Notes: a model not told the origin generated them from the sequence alone. 64,000 nucleotides of DNA from Rikenellaceae bacterium (GCA_900771335.1 CAAGNP010000012.1:62001-126000); one strand, 5' to 3'. Counted from the stretch's first letter, positions 7,822-16,279 are shown. Made by a program: numbers and translations.

Positions 7822-8499
7822 CTATAGCTTCTTGGAACACAAGTACCATTCGTGGCACTTTAACCCCTCCTCTGCCACACGCTCCTTGGCCTCATCAGTG
7901 GTAATAGGGTAATGGAGCACTACATCTTTTCCAGGCTCCCAATTGGCCGGCATTGCCACTCCGTGGGCATCTGAGGTCTGAAGACCTATTATGACCCTCT
8001 TGATCTCTTCAAAGTTGCGGCCCAGATTGAGGGGATAATATATGATGGCACGGATCTTATCTGCAGGATCGATAAAAAATACTGCACGAATACAGGCATT
8101 GTTGCTCTCTCCCGGCATTATCATTCCGTATAAGGTAGAGACATTTTTGCTCAAATCGACGATGATAGGGAAGCCTATCTCCACATTTTTCGCCCCCTCC
8201 CACTCTATCTTCTCCTGAATATTCCTTACCCATGCAATGTGGCTGCTGAGGCTGTCGACAGAAAGACCCACTATCTGGGTATTGAGCGCCTCAAACTCTT
8301 TCTGCATATTGGCAAAAGCGATAAACTCTGTGGTGCATACAGGGGTAAAATCTGCAGGGTGGCTGAAAAGGATCTTCCATTTTCCCGCATAATCTCCGGG
8401 GAAGTTCAATTTTCCGTGGGTGGTCATCGCCCTGAACTCTGGGGCCTGGTCCCCAATTCGGGGCATAGACCACTGAATAGAAGTGTTTTGTGTATCCAT
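7822..8499 (-). CDS. Peroxiredoxin of the Prx6 type (copy 2)
   Basis: A 225-residue paralogue of the preceding entry. It shares PADFTPVCTTEF around the peroxidatic Cys, the phrase EFxALNTQxVGLSVD and the C-terminal CHEWYLC pair. It differs in the middle (GESNNACIRAVFF has an extra Cys) and ends at KKL without the tail. A -7 box TAACTTTG on the minus strand (8530-8537) shows it can be expressed by itself. The 131-base gap to copy 1 contains the promoter of copy 1, so the two may respond to different conditions. Confidence 0.93.
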   Translation of the reverse strand: MDTQNTSIQWSMPRIGDQAPEFRAMTTHGKLNFPGDYAGKWKILFSHPADFTPVCTTEFIAFANMQKEFEALNTQIVGLSVDSLSSHIAWVRNIQEKIEWEGAKNVEIGFPIIVDLSKNVSTLYGMIMPGESNNACIRAVFFIDPADKIRAIIYYPLNLGRNFEEIKRVIIGLQTSDAHGVAMPANWEPGKDVVLHYPITTDEAKERVAEEGLKCHEWYLCSKKL

Positions 8500-8529
8500 G
8501 ATAGAAAATTTAAGTCAAATGCATATAGA

Positions 8530-8537
8530 CAAAGTTA
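8530..8537 (-). promoter_or_regulatory. -7 box of peroxiredoxin copy 2
   Basis: CAAAGTTA on the plus strand is TAACTTTG on the minus strand, 31 bases before the ATG. No clear -33 box at the usual distance. Confidence 0.5.
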
Positions 8538-8606
8538 GCAAAAATTGTAGTTTTTGGGAGATTTGAGAAAAATCCTTACCTTGGTAGGATAATTAATCCG
8601 GATAAG

Positions 8607-9344
8607 ATGGCACCACTATCGGCAAACAAAATAAAATATATACGCTCATTGGGGCAGAAAAAGTTCAGGGACGAATATGGTCTTTTCGTGGCTGAGGGGG
8701 AGAAAATTGTAGCTGAGGCCAAAGCTTCAGGATACCATATAGAAGAGATTTACCACGCTGATGAGATAGGGAGCGAAACCATGTCCAGGATATCAAATCT
8801 GGCATCCCCATCTCCGGTACTGGCAGTAATACGCAAACCTGAATTTCGGGCTGAGGATATTCTTAACAATCTGAACTCAGAAAAAAAAGGTCTATATCTG
8901 GCCCTCGATGGGGTAAAAGACCCCGGGAACCTCGGTACTATAATAAGGGTGGCTGACTGGTTCGGAGTGGATTCGATCTTCGCCAGTCCCGGCACCGTCG
9001 AAGTATATAACCCGAAAGTGGTTCAGGCCACTATGGGGGCCATCTTCAGAAAACAGGTCATATATACGGATCTTCCGGATCTGTGCAGAAGATTCATATC
9101 AGCATCCCTCCCTGTATATGGGACCTTCCTTGATGGCAAAAACATGTACGATTCCCTCAAGCATGATGAAAAACATGGTCTTATAGTTATGGGGAGCGAA
9201 TCATTCGGTATATCCGACCAGCTCAGGGAACTCATCAGTCACAAACTCTACATTCCACCCTATCCTGCCGATGCCAGTACATCAGAATCCCTGAATGTAG
9301 CCATCGCTACAGCTATCATTTGCGCTGAATTCAGAAAACATTAA
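8607..9344 (+). CDS. TrmH/SpoU-family RNA 2'-O-methyltransferase
   Basis: A 245-residue protein. An N-terminal substrate-binding domain (residues 1-95, starting ANKIKYIRSLGQKKFR) precedes a SPOUT knot domain. Family motifs: LDGVKDPGNLGTIIRVADW (motif 1), VMGSESFGIS (motif 2) and STSESLNVAIATAII (motif 3, the AdoMet knot). It probably methylates a ribose in 23S rRNA or tRNA; the exact position cannot be read from the sequence. It is followed 10 bases later by the serine hydrolase gene and probably shares its transcript. Confidence 0.92.
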   Translation: MAPLSANKIKYIRSLGQKKFRDEYGLFVAEGEKIVAEAKASGYHIEEIYHADEIGSETMSRISNLASPSPVLAVIRKPEFRAEDILNNLNSEKKGLYLALDGVKDPGNLGTIIRVADWFGVDSIFASPGTVEVYNPKVVQATMGAIFRKQVIYTDLPDLCRRFISASLPVYGTFLDGKNMYDSLKHDEKHGLIVMGSESFGISDQLRELISHKLYIPPYPADASTSESLNVAIATAIICAEFRKH

Positions 9345-9354
9345 AATTATAAAT

Positions 9355-10521
9355 ATGAGAATCCTAAGATACTTGATGGCGTCCCTGTACGCCGTAGCAG
9401 TTTTGGCTGCAACATCATGTGCCCCCTCGCCGGAGAAGGCAGCCCAAAAGGAGTTTGAAGAGATTATGCTTCGCAATAAGGCCACCGGTCTTGCAGTAGT
9501 GGCAGTCAAAGATGGGCAGATAGTTTATGACAGGACTTTTGGCTACCGCGACCTGGAGAGACAGGAGCCCTGGGAGAAAGATGATGTTCTGCGCATCGCC
9601 TCGATCTCAAAATCATTTACCGCTACAGCTATCCTTCAACTTGTAGAACAGGGCAAACTCTCTCTCGATGCCGATGTATCGGATCTGATGGGCTTTACCA
9701 TCAGGAACCCTCACCATCCCGAGGTCCCCATCACCGTGAAGATGCTCCTCTCACATACATCAAGTATGAGCGATGCCAACGGCTACTTCTCATTTGACTA
9801 TCTTCACCGCGAAAAATCACCCACCTGGCAAAAGGCGTGGAACAAATACAAACCCGGAACAGGATACCAATACTGCAATTTGGGATTCAACACCCTCGGA
9901 GCCATTATTGAGAAAGTGAGTGGTGTGCGCTTCGACAAGTACATCAGCGAAAACATCCTCAAGCCTCTTGGAGTATATGCCAATCACAATGTATGCGAGC
10001 TAGACTCCACCAGATTTGTAAAGATATACACATACAGAGCCAAGGACAGCACACACAGATGGACCAGAACAGCATATGACCTGGATAAAAAGGCTCTTGA
10101 CGAGTACACCATGGGATACTCCACAGCCATCTTCTCCCCTACAGGCGGACTTAAGATCTCTGCCTCTGATCTGGCTAAGGTGATGCAGATGCACATGAAC
10201 CTCGGCTCAAAAGATGGGGTAAAGATCCTCGAATCCAAGAGCTCCGAACTTATGCAGTCTGCCCTTACCCTCACAGACCATCCAGACGAGGCATATGGTA
10301 TGGCCATCATCCGCACCAATGACCTTCTTAAAGGGGTACGCCTGGTAGGACACGACGGACTTGCTCTGGGCGCATACACAGCCATGTACTGGCATCCTGT
10401 AGAAAATTATGGCTTCGTAGTCATGACAAATGGCTGCACAGGTGCATCTGATAACCATATTTTCGCCAATATCCTCTGCGAATCCGTAGAGTGCCTTTAC
10501 AAACATTTCATCGAAAAATAA
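9355..10521 (+). CDS. Serine hydrolase lipoprotein, class C beta-lactamase-like
   Basis: A 388-residue lipoprotein (signal ending LAATSC, Cys22). Catalytic motifs: S83-x-x-K86 (SISK), tyrosine motif YCN (YQYCNLGF) and HDG (GHDGLALGAYTA) in the KTG position. It has one domain, unlike the relative at 4804-6321, which has an added C-terminal domain. It is probably a periplasmic or surface peptidase/esterase acting on D-amino-acid or ester bonds. It is downstream of the methyltransferase and 14 bases upstream of the YitT gene. Confidence 0.9.
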   Translation: MRILRYLMASLYAVAVLAATSCAPSPEKAAQKEFEEIMLRNKATGLAVVAVKDGQIVYDRTFGYRDLERQEPWEKDDVLRIASISKSFTATAILQLVEQGKLSLDADVSDLMGFTIRNPHHPEVPITVKMLLSHTSSMSDANGYFSFDYLHREKSPTWQKAWNKYKPGTGYQYCNLGFNTLGAIIEKVSGVRFDKYISENILKPLGVYANHNVCELDSTRFVKIYTYRAKDSTHRWTRTAYDLDKKALDEYTMGYSTAIFSPTGGLKISASDLAKVMQMHMNLGSKDGVKILESKSSELMQSALTLTDHPDEAYGMAIIRTNDLLKGVRLVGHDGLALGAYTAMYWHPVENYGFVVMTNGCTGASDNHIFANILCESVECLYKHFIEK

Positions 10522-10535
10522 GCTACCTTAATATC

Positions 10536-11444
10536 ATGAGTTACTTCACTAAAGAAAAACTTTTTTCTAAAGAATTTTTCATAACATATGCCTGGCTTGC
10601 AGGGGGATGTTTCCTCTTTGCTTTGGGCAATGTGCTATTTGCAGAACCTTACGGATTTGCCCCGGGAGGAACATACGGACTATCTATCGTTTTCCACCAC
10701 CTCTTCGGATGGAGGACAGAGGTCGCCGCATTGAGTATGGATATTCCACTGCTTATTATCGGATTCCTATTCCTGGGAGGGAAGTTCGGAATAAAGACAG
10801 TAGTCTGCACCTTCATGATACCCGTCTTTATGGGTCTAATCCACAAATTTTACGGCTTCGATGCCCTTCTGGAGCCCGGAATCAGTGATGTGGCACTACT
10901 GGAAGAACAACTCCTCTCATCTATATTCGGCGGTATAGTATATGGTGTCGGTCTGGGTATGATTTTCAAATCACGCGCCACCTCAGGGGGAAGCGACATC
11001 ATCTCCATGATTCTTCACAAATACACCCATATTTCACTTGGCACACTGGTTATCATCGTGGACTGCCTTATCACACTTACCACTGTGATAGCTTTCGGCG
11101 ACTGGAGGCTTCCGATGTACTCATGGATCCTTATTTTCATTGAGGGGAAGGTTATAGACCTGGTGGTAGATGGTGCGAATGTCCACAAAACCATGATGAT
11201 AATATCTGATAAGACTGAAGAGGTAAGGAAAATCATCATTGAAGATATCGGACGTGGTGCCACCCTGTTCAACTGCGAAGGGGGATATAAAGGTAACTGC
11301 CGAAGAATTATATACACTGTGGTCACCCGAAGGGAGGCCGCCATCCTGCGTCACAGGATAAATGAGATCGACCCGAAGGCCTTCATAAACATAATAGATT
11401 CGAAAGAGATCTTAGGAAACGGCTTCAAACCATTGGAAGAATAG
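10536..11444 (+). CDS. YitT family membrane protein (DUF161 + DUF2179)
   Basis: A 302-residue protein with about five or six hydrophobic segments across residues 15-215, containing the DUF161 signature (ALGNVLFAEPYGFAPGGTYG and SRATSGGSDIISMILHKYT). A cytoplasmic DUF2179 domain follows, with GRGATLFNCEGGYKG near residues 240-255. This C-terminal fold resembles a nucleotide-sensing domain; the transported solute is unknown. The ATG at 10536 gives MSYFTKEKLF; the open frame reaches 45 bases further into the previous gene. A terminator follows. Confidence 0.88.
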   Translation: MSYFTKEKLFSKEFFITYAWLAGGCFLFALGNVLFAEPYGFAPGGTYGLSIVFHHLFGWRTEVAALSMDIPLLIIGFLFLGGKFGIKTVVCTFMIPVFMGLIHKFYGFDALLEPGISDVALLEEQLLSSIFGGIVYGVGLGMIFKSRATSGGSDIISMILHKYTHISLGTLVIIVDCLITLTTVIAFGDWRLPMYSWILIFIEGKVIDLVVDGANVHKTMMIISDKTEEVRKIIIEDIGRGATLFNCEGGYKGNCRRIIYTVVTRREAAILRHRINEIDPKAFINIIDSKEILGNGFKPLEE

Positions 11445-11446
11445 AA

Positions 11447-11487
11447 AACCGGCCCTGTCAATCGAGACGGGGCCGGTTCATTTTTAT
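11447..11487 (+). terminator. Rho-independent terminator after the YitT gene
   Basis: Arms AACCGGCCC (11447-11455) and GGGCCGGTT (11470-11478) form a strong stem, followed by CATTTTTA. It separates this operon from the convergent M13 peptidase gene. Confidence 0.82.
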
Positions 11488-11499
11488 ATCGGGAGCAGA

Positions 11500-13530
11500 T
11501 TACCAGATAATCACCCTCTCCTCCACAGGAAGGAACATGGCACCATCTGTAATGCCGAATGCCTTGTGGAACGACTCGATATTGCGCAGGGTAGCATTTA
11601 CACGGTTTTTGCCAAGTGAGTGTACATCCACTTTTGTAAGGCGTGCAGCCTCCTCGTCGCGGATATTCTGACCCCAGATGGTAGCGTAAGAGAGGTAGAA
11701 TCTCTGATCTGCAGTAAAGCCATCTACAGGTGCAGGCTCACCCTTACCCTCGAATGAGTTGTGAAGGGCTGTATAAGCTACTCGAAGACCACCCTGGTCA
11801 GCGATATTCTCACCAAGCGAAAGGGCCCCGTCTGCCATCACTGCAGGCTGGTCACCTTTTGCAGGGAGGATCTCGATCTTGTTGAATTGCTCTACAAGGA
11901 CATCTGTACGAACCTTGAATGCTGCAGCATCCTCTTCTGTCCACCAGTTGTTCATATTACCATCCTTATCGAACTGGCGACCCTGGTCATCGAAGCCGTG
12001 AGTCATTTCGTGGCCGATAACCACGCCGATAGCACCATAGTTTACAGCATCATCAGCAGCCGAATTGTAGAATGGTGGCTGAAGGATAGCTGCAGGGAAG
12101 CAGATCTCATTGGTGGTAGGGTTGTAGTATGCATTCACAGTCTGTGGAGACATGAACCACTTGGTGCGGTCCACCTCTTTGCCGAGTTCTGAAAGATTGT
12201 CGGCGGTATACCATGCTGTTGCACGCTTGATGTTCTCCCAATAAGACACAGATGGGTCTATAGTCAGAGACGAATAGTCTTTCCATGTATCGGGATAACC
12301 GATCTTCACAGTAAATGTATTGAGCTTCTCCATTGCCTTAGCTTTGGTAACATCCGACATCCACTCAAGGGCCTGGATATGCTGACCAAGTGCTGTCTGA
12401 AGATTCTTCACCATTTGAGTCATACGCACCTTGTCGCTCTCAGGGAAGTATTTCTTCACATAGATCTCACCCACTGCCTCACCCAAAAGATTGTTAGGTA
12501 CAGCCATGGCACGTTTCCATCTTGGACGCATCTCCTGCTGGCCAGACATCTGACGGCCGAAGAAATCAAAGTATGCAGCATAGAGTTCGTCACCGGTATA
12601 ACCTGCTGCGCTTGATATCACACTTGCAGCCATATATGCCTTCACTGTCTCGATATCCTCTTTAGCAAAAAGCTTGAACACTACATCCAAAACCTCTGGC
12701 TGACCTACGATTATCTTGTCGAACTCACCGATACCCATTTGTGAGAAATATGCAGCCCAGTCAAATTTTGAGTAGCGTTTGAGGAATTGGGCTTTGGTCA
12801 TAGGGTTGTAGTTTGCAGGGACGTCACGAAGCTCTACATTTGAGCGGAAAGCCTTTGCCATCTTGGTCTCGAATGCCAATACCTTCTCTGCCTTGGCTGC
12901 AGCATCTTCCCAGCCAAGCATAGAGAACGCTTTGGTAAGCCATTGGGTATAGCCCTCGCGTTTTGTTTTGTTCTCCGCATCCAGATAATAGTCACGATTG
13001 CCCATTCCAAGTCCTGACTGGTCGATATAAAGGACATTGATATTGCTGTTAAGCAAATCTGCACTTACATATACACCAAAAAGTGGATTGCCTGCATAAG
13101 TGTGGATAAGTGCTGTAGCGGTAGCCAGTTGTGAAAGCTCCTTGGCAGCCATAAGTCTCTCCACATCACTCTTTACAGGGGCAATACCTTCATTATTCAG
13201 ACGCGCAGAGTCCAGACCCATAGTGTATAGATCCGCGATCTTCTGATCTACTGTTCCTGCCTCGAACTCTGAGCCGGCGATAGATGCGAAAAGTTCGTTG
13301 AGACGGATCTCATTATTCTCGCGAAGCTGGTCAAAGGTGCCGTAGCGGGCAAATTCTGGTTTCAATGGATTTTTTGCCTGCCAGCCACCTGTGGCATACT
13401 GGTAAAAATCCTCATTAAGAGCAACACTCTCATCGAAGTTGGCTCTGTCGATAGCAGGTACACCTGCCTGTTTGGTATTACAACTTGCCATAAGAGCAAT
13501 AGTTGAAAGGGTTAGTAATAACTTTTTCAT
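11500..13530 (-). CDS. M13 family zinc metallopeptidase lipoprotein (PepO/neprilysin type)
   Basis: A 676-residue lipoprotein (signal LSTIALMASC, lipid Cys at 19). The C-terminal peptidase domain has HEMTH (HExxH; VIGHEMTHGFDDQG) and ENIADQGG (ExxxD) that together bind zinc, plus NAYYNPTTNEICFPAAI for substrate binding. It should cleave oligopeptides in the periplasm or at the surface. The ATG at 13530 is used; the only extension is by a TTG at 13542. It lies 15 bases after the small lipoprotein gene and is probably cotranscribed with it. Confidence 0.94.
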   Translation of the reverse strand: MKKLLLTLSTIALMASCNTKQAGVPAIDRANFDESVALNEDFYQYATGGWQAKNPLKPEFARYGTFDQLRENNEIRLNELFASIAGSEFEAGTVDQKIADLYTMGLDSARLNNEGIAPVKSDVERLMAAKELSQLATATALIHTYAGNPLFGVYVSADLLNSNINVLYIDQSGLGMGNRDYYLDAENKTKREGYTQWLTKAFSMLGWEDAAAKAEKVLAFETKMAKAFRSNVELRDVPANYNPMTKAQFLKRYSKFDWAAYFSQMGIGEFDKIIVGQPEVLDVVFKLFAKEDIETVKAYMAASVISSAAGYTGDELYAAYFDFFGRQMSGQQEMRPRWKRAMAVPNNLLGEAVGEIYVKKYFPESDKVRMTQMVKNLQTALGQHIQALEWMSDVTKAKAMEKLNTFTVKIGYPDTWKDYSSLTIDPSVSYWENIKRATAWYTADNLSELGKEVDRTKWFMSPQTVNAYYNPTTNEICFPAAILQPPFYNSAADDAVNYGAIGVVIGHEMTHGFDDQGRQFDKDGNMNNWWTEEDAAAFKVRTDVLVEQFNKIEILPAKGDQPAVMADGALSLGENIADQGGLRVAYTALHNSFEGKGEPAPVDGFTADQRFYLSYATIWGQNIRDEEAARLTKVDVHSLGKNRVNATLRNIESFHKAFGITDGAMFLPVEERVIIW

Positions 13531-13545
13531 TATATTGAACAATTG

Positions 13546-13917
13546 TTATTTAGACATAAACTCTATCACTGTACCCTCTGCTCTATAAGTCACTTGGGTA
13601 TATACACCAAGGAAAGTTTTGCAGTAAGTCTTGACAGTAATATTAATAAGTGCTTGTGAACCTTGAAGATTTGCTTTAGCAGTAAGTTCTGCTACAGCGT
13701 TAGCCTCAAGAGATTTTTTATTCAATCCGCCAATACCGAAAATATAGGTTTGTGAAACCTCTGCTGATACAGTATTAACAACTTTGAAATTGTCTTGAGA
13801 TAGAACAACAGTAGTCTCATTAAGGTTTGCATTTGATGTCATAGGTATAGAAACTCCACAACTTGTCACCAAAAGAGCTGCTGCAAAAAGTGTCACGATA
13901 AGTTTAATGATTTTCAT
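13546..13917 (-). CDS. Small lipoprotein, DUF6567-like
   Basis: A 123-residue lipoprotein (signal LFAAALLVTSC, Cys20). The mature part has ETTVVLSQDNFKVVNTVS, a Gly-rich FGIGGLNKKSLEANAV stretch and an end in beta strands (YRAEGTVIEF). This resembles a Bacteroidota family of small lipoproteins (DUF6567 as recalled, not searched). No enzymatic motif is visible. It heads a transcript with the M13 peptidase, from a -7 box at 13962-13969. Confidence 0.7.
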   Translation of the reverse strand: MKIIKLIVTLFAAALLVTSCGVSIPMTSNANLNETTVVLSQDNFKVVNTVSAEVSQTYIFGIGGLNKKSLEANAVAELTAKANLQGSQALINITVKTYCKTFLGVYTQVTYRAEGTVIEFMSK

Positions 13918-13961
13918 AACTGAAACCTTGTAAAATTAATTGATTTACGAATTTTAAGCCG

Positions 13962-13969
13962 CAAAGGTA
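13962..13969 (-). promoter_or_regulatory. -7 box for the small lipoprotein and M13 peptidase genes
   Basis: CAAAGGTA is TACCTTTG on the minus strand, 45 bases before the ATG at 13917. No well-placed TTTG is seen. Confidence 0.55.
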
Positions 13970-14010
13970 AAAAAAATCTCCACTCCTCAGAACTGAACAA
14001 ATGTGATTTT

Positions 14011-14875
14011 ATGAATATGTATCGCCATTATTGCAGAAATGATGAAACTATATTTTTAAATTTCAATGAGGATTTCCAAAATTCAGTTTTTATTTCTCAG
14101 TCTCAACACCATAGCCTTGGTTTTGCGACACATATACCCGATTATTGTGACGATTATTTTTGTTCTAAACCTTTAATAGTATCGCAAAACAAATCCATCA
14201 AACTGGACCTCAGATGTGAAGATGAGGATGGTACTTCTTTCATCATAGATGATGCAGAAGTACGATCAGGAAAATTTCTTCAAAAGGTGTGTATCCTACA
14301 GTTCTAAAGTGTACGACATCAAAAACACAAAAGGGGACAGAGATTATGATATCCCTCCGGTATATCTGATAGGTATTCTGGCTGTGGATTGCTTTGAAAG
14401 AAGTTCCGAATGGTGGAGAGGGAGATTTATATCCGACTACACTTTCAGAGAAAAATCTACAGGAGAGATAGTTTGTGAGACTATTTCTCTTATCTTTGTA
14501 GAACTGAAGAGGTTTGACAAGCCCCTTGAAGAGTGTAAGGACATTATAGACAAATGGTGTTATGCACTAAAATATATGTCCAGACTGGATGAACTCCCTT
14601 CTGAATTACAGAACAGGGTATTCAAGAAACTCTTCAAAGCTGCTGAAATCGCCCACTTCAGTACTGAAAAACGTAATATATACCAACACGAGATGATTAC
14701 CGAAAGAGACGAAATCAATATCCGCAGAACAGCTGAAAAGAGAGCTCGTGCTGAAGGTCGTACTGAAGGAAGACTTGAAGTGTCTAAAAAAATGATTGAA
14801 AACGGTATGTCCATCGATGAAGTTGTCAAATATACCGGTATCCCTATAGAAGAGATCTCTTCTGAAATAGAATAG
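14011..14875 (+). pseudogene. Frameshifted Rpn-family PD-(D/E)XK nuclease (putative transposase-like)
   Basis: Two overlapping reading frames together make one Rpn/PDDEXK_2-type protein. The first (14011-14307) ends in KLDLRCEDEDGTSFII, matching the first catalytic strand. The second (from 14249) continues MQKYDQENFFKRCVSYSSK, which in intact relatives follows directly as FIVEMQ. One extra base near 14250-14254 (GATGATG) breaks the frame. The C-terminus is typical (AEGRTEGRLEVSKKMIENGMS, then a helix ending SSEIE). The first 60 residues of frame one do not look like the family start, so further decay is likely. Relatives promote RecA-independent recombination. Confidence 0.75.
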
Positions 14876-14933
14876 TATTAGCACTTCTGAGAAGGGTCAA
14901 TGAATTAATGATTTGCTGGAGCTACATGGCAAA

Positions 14934-15003
14934 GGGATTGGGGCTCTGCCATTCCCTAAAGGGATTGAGGCTCTGCCATTCCCTAAAGGGACTGGGCCTC
15001 CGG
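14934..15003 (+). repeat. 27-bp tandem repeat, 2.6 copies
   Basis: Two units (14934-14960, 14961-14987) differ at one position and a partial third follows (14988-15003). Each begins GGGATTG and contains CTGCCATTCCCT. Adjacent units create short palindromes (TTCCCTAAAGGGA). Related units appear at 15992-16044. Confidence 0.85.
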
Positions 15004-15044
15004 CAGTTAAGAACAATTTTTCTGGCCTCACTATTATATAATTA

Positions 15045-15076
15045 TTTGCTTCATCAAGAAGACATTGATAACTTTG
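15045..15076 (+). promoter_or_regulatory. Promoter of the toxin-domain-like gene
   Basis: TTTG at 15045-15048 and TAACTTTG at 15069-15076 are separated by 20 bases, an exact match to the phylum consensus. The ATG follows at 15102. Confidence 0.75.
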
Positions 15077-15101
15077 TTGCCGTAAATAATATCTCATAAT
15101 T

Positions 15102-15581
15102 ATGGAGACAGAGTATTGGGTGGATGAGGAGTTCGGGGAACGTCTCATGATAAGCATTAAAGCTGATTTAAAAGATTTGAATAGCAATATTAGGGCTGCC
15201 AAAGCTATTCTAAGCTCATACTATGAAGTAAGCATCCGAATTAACCCACACTCATACGCTTTTGGGCACAAGAATCCTGAGTACACAATATGTGAAATAC
15301 TGGGTGACAGAAAAGGTATCATGAGTGAAAAAGGGGTTACTGCCGGATTCAAGTCTGCCAAAAAACAAGGGTGCAAAATTGTCGTCATAGATCTTGATGA
15401 AAATGTTATGCACCTTGACTCATTCTCGCTATCCAAATATATATCAAGAAGGAAGTATGACTTTACATCAGGTATGATTACGGATTGCTATGTCGTATTT
15501 AATGGAAAATCGGTAAGACTCAACGCCAGATATCAAACCAGAAGGGAAATTGAGAGTAAACTTGAAACACTAAGGCCGTAA
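15102..15581 (+). CDS. Orphan protein resembling the CdiA C-terminal tRNase domain
   Basis: A 159-residue protein without signal peptide or membrane segment. The middle (residues 55-110) has the order NPEYTICEILGDRKG, a helix with FKSAKKQG and a strand KIVVIDLDENV. This matches the pattern of CdiA_C-type contact-dependent toxins and related nuclease domains (PEY/DxK, then KQGxxIVVIDL), where the D-x-K strand is catalytic. Usually this domain ends a large secreted protein; here it stands alone with its own promoter and terminator. No immunity gene is obvious. It could be a cassette left from a larger toxin, or a family with another role. The assignment is by motif memory, not by search. Confidence 0.5.
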   Translation: METEYWVDEEFGERLMISIKADLKDLNSNIRAAKAILSSYYEVSIRINPHSYAFGHKNPEYTICEILGDRKGIMSEKGVTAGFKSAKKQGCKIVVIDLDENVMHLDSFSLSKYISRRKYDFTSGMITDCYVVFNGKSVRLNARYQTRREIESKLETLRP

Positions 15582-15605
15582 GCTATTAACTTACGGCCTT
15601 ATAAA
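15571..15605 (+). terminator. Hairpin terminator overlapping the stop codon of the toxin-domain-like gene
   Basis: A perfect 12-bp stem, TAAGGCCGTAAG (15571-15582) with CTTACGGCCTTA (15590-15601), includes the stop codon in its left arm. The T run after it is weak. Confidence 0.65.
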
Positions 15606-15733
15606 ATTAGACGGCTGCGGAGCTTGATGTTATCTCGCCTATATGCAACTCTCATCTTCTCTTGCAAAAATAAATATTTATCAACAACAAACAAAATATT
15701 GGTCAACATAGGTGGATTGTGCTCGCACTGCAT

Positions 15734-15781
15734 GCTGGCATTCCCTCACGCTCCCGCGGAGTCCGGTCAGAGCCAGATGCA
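15734..15781 (+). repeat. 48-bp dispersed repeat, copy A
   Basis: Starts GCTGGCATTCCCTCACGCTC and ends GTCAGAGCCAGATGCA. It matches copy B (16029-16076) at 47 of 48 positions. Between the copies lie an 18-bp tandem repeat (from 15812) and a 10-bp inverted repeat (GAGTGGCGCA 15841-15850, TGCGCCACTC 15889-15898). No credible gene is present between 15605 and 16120. Confidence 0.85.
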
Positions 15782-15991
15782 ATACGAACGGCATGTTCTA
15801 TAGTTGCTCACATCTTCCAAGAAAGTAGTATCTTCCAAGAGAGTGGCGCAGTGAATGCACTCCAGAGGGTCCTACAGTGTGGTTATGATGCGCCACTCGT
15901 AGGGTTTCTTTACGGGTGGTGCAAGAGATGTGGTCTGGATGATGATGTGGTGGGTATTTGGTGCGCCACTGTCTTGAGATGGAGAAAAAGC

Positions 15992-16076
15992 GGGATTGAG
16001 CCGCTGGCATTCCCTGCGGGATTGGGCCGCTGGCATTCCCTCACGCTCCCGCGGGGTCCGGTCAGAGCCAGATGCA
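15992..16076 (+). repeat. 26-27-bp tandem units merging into the 48-bp repeat, copy B
   Basis: Two units starting GGGATTG and containing GGCATTCCCT (15992-16017, 16018-16044) resemble those at 14934-15003. The second runs into copy B of the 48-bp repeat (16029-16076). Confidence 0.85.
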
Positions 16077-16120
16077 TTGCTAACAACTTATTTTGGGCCA
16101 CTTAGAATATTTCTCACATA

Positions 16121-16226
16121 CAGCTCAGATGCCTACGGCATCCGCGGCATTTTCTGTTTATCACATCGCTCGAGCAAGCTCGGCGCTGCTATAAACAAAA
16201 AACGCCCAGTGCTTCGCACTGAGCTG
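16121..16226. repeat. Imperfect palindromic element with three internal hairpins
   Basis: Outer arms CAGCTCAG (16121-16128) and CTGAGCTG (16219-16226) and inner arms TGTTTAT (16155-16161) and ATAAACA (16191-16197) pair. Three hairpins sit between them: GATGCC/GGCATC (16128-16142), CGAGC/GCTCG (16171-16182) and CAGTGC/GCACTG (16207-16221). The fold is cloverleaf-like. Just outside lies a 15-base copy of the tRNA-Ser T-arm region (16230-16244). Confidence 0.75.
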
Positions 16227-16229
16227 CAT

Positions 16230-16244
16230 GTTCGAATCCCTCTC
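16230..16244 (+). repeat. Inverted partial copy of the tRNA-Ser 3' region
   Basis: GTTCGAATCCCTCTC is the exact reverse complement of 16286-16300 inside the tRNA-Ser T arm and acceptor. The copy is inverted relative to the tRNA, so it is not a simple direct att duplication. Confidence 0.8.
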
Positions 16245-16247
16245 GAA

Positions 16248-16278
16248 ACAAAAAAGCCGATGCGTTTGCATCGGCTTT
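16248..16278 (-). terminator. Rho-independent terminator of tRNA-Ser
   Basis: Arms AAAGCCGATGC (16253-16263) and GCATCGGCTTT (16268-16278) with loop GTTT. On the minus strand it is followed by a run of T residues. Confidence 0.8.
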
Positions 16279-16279
16279 G

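Noticed and set aside
14934..15003. Possible CRISPR array
   Set aside because: Units follow each other without unique spacers and no cas gene is near.
15719..16105. Open frame of 128 codons across the repeat stretch
   Set aside because: It runs through both copies of the 48-bp repeat, so repeated residues appear; composition is unlike a protein and no promoter or ribosome site precedes it.
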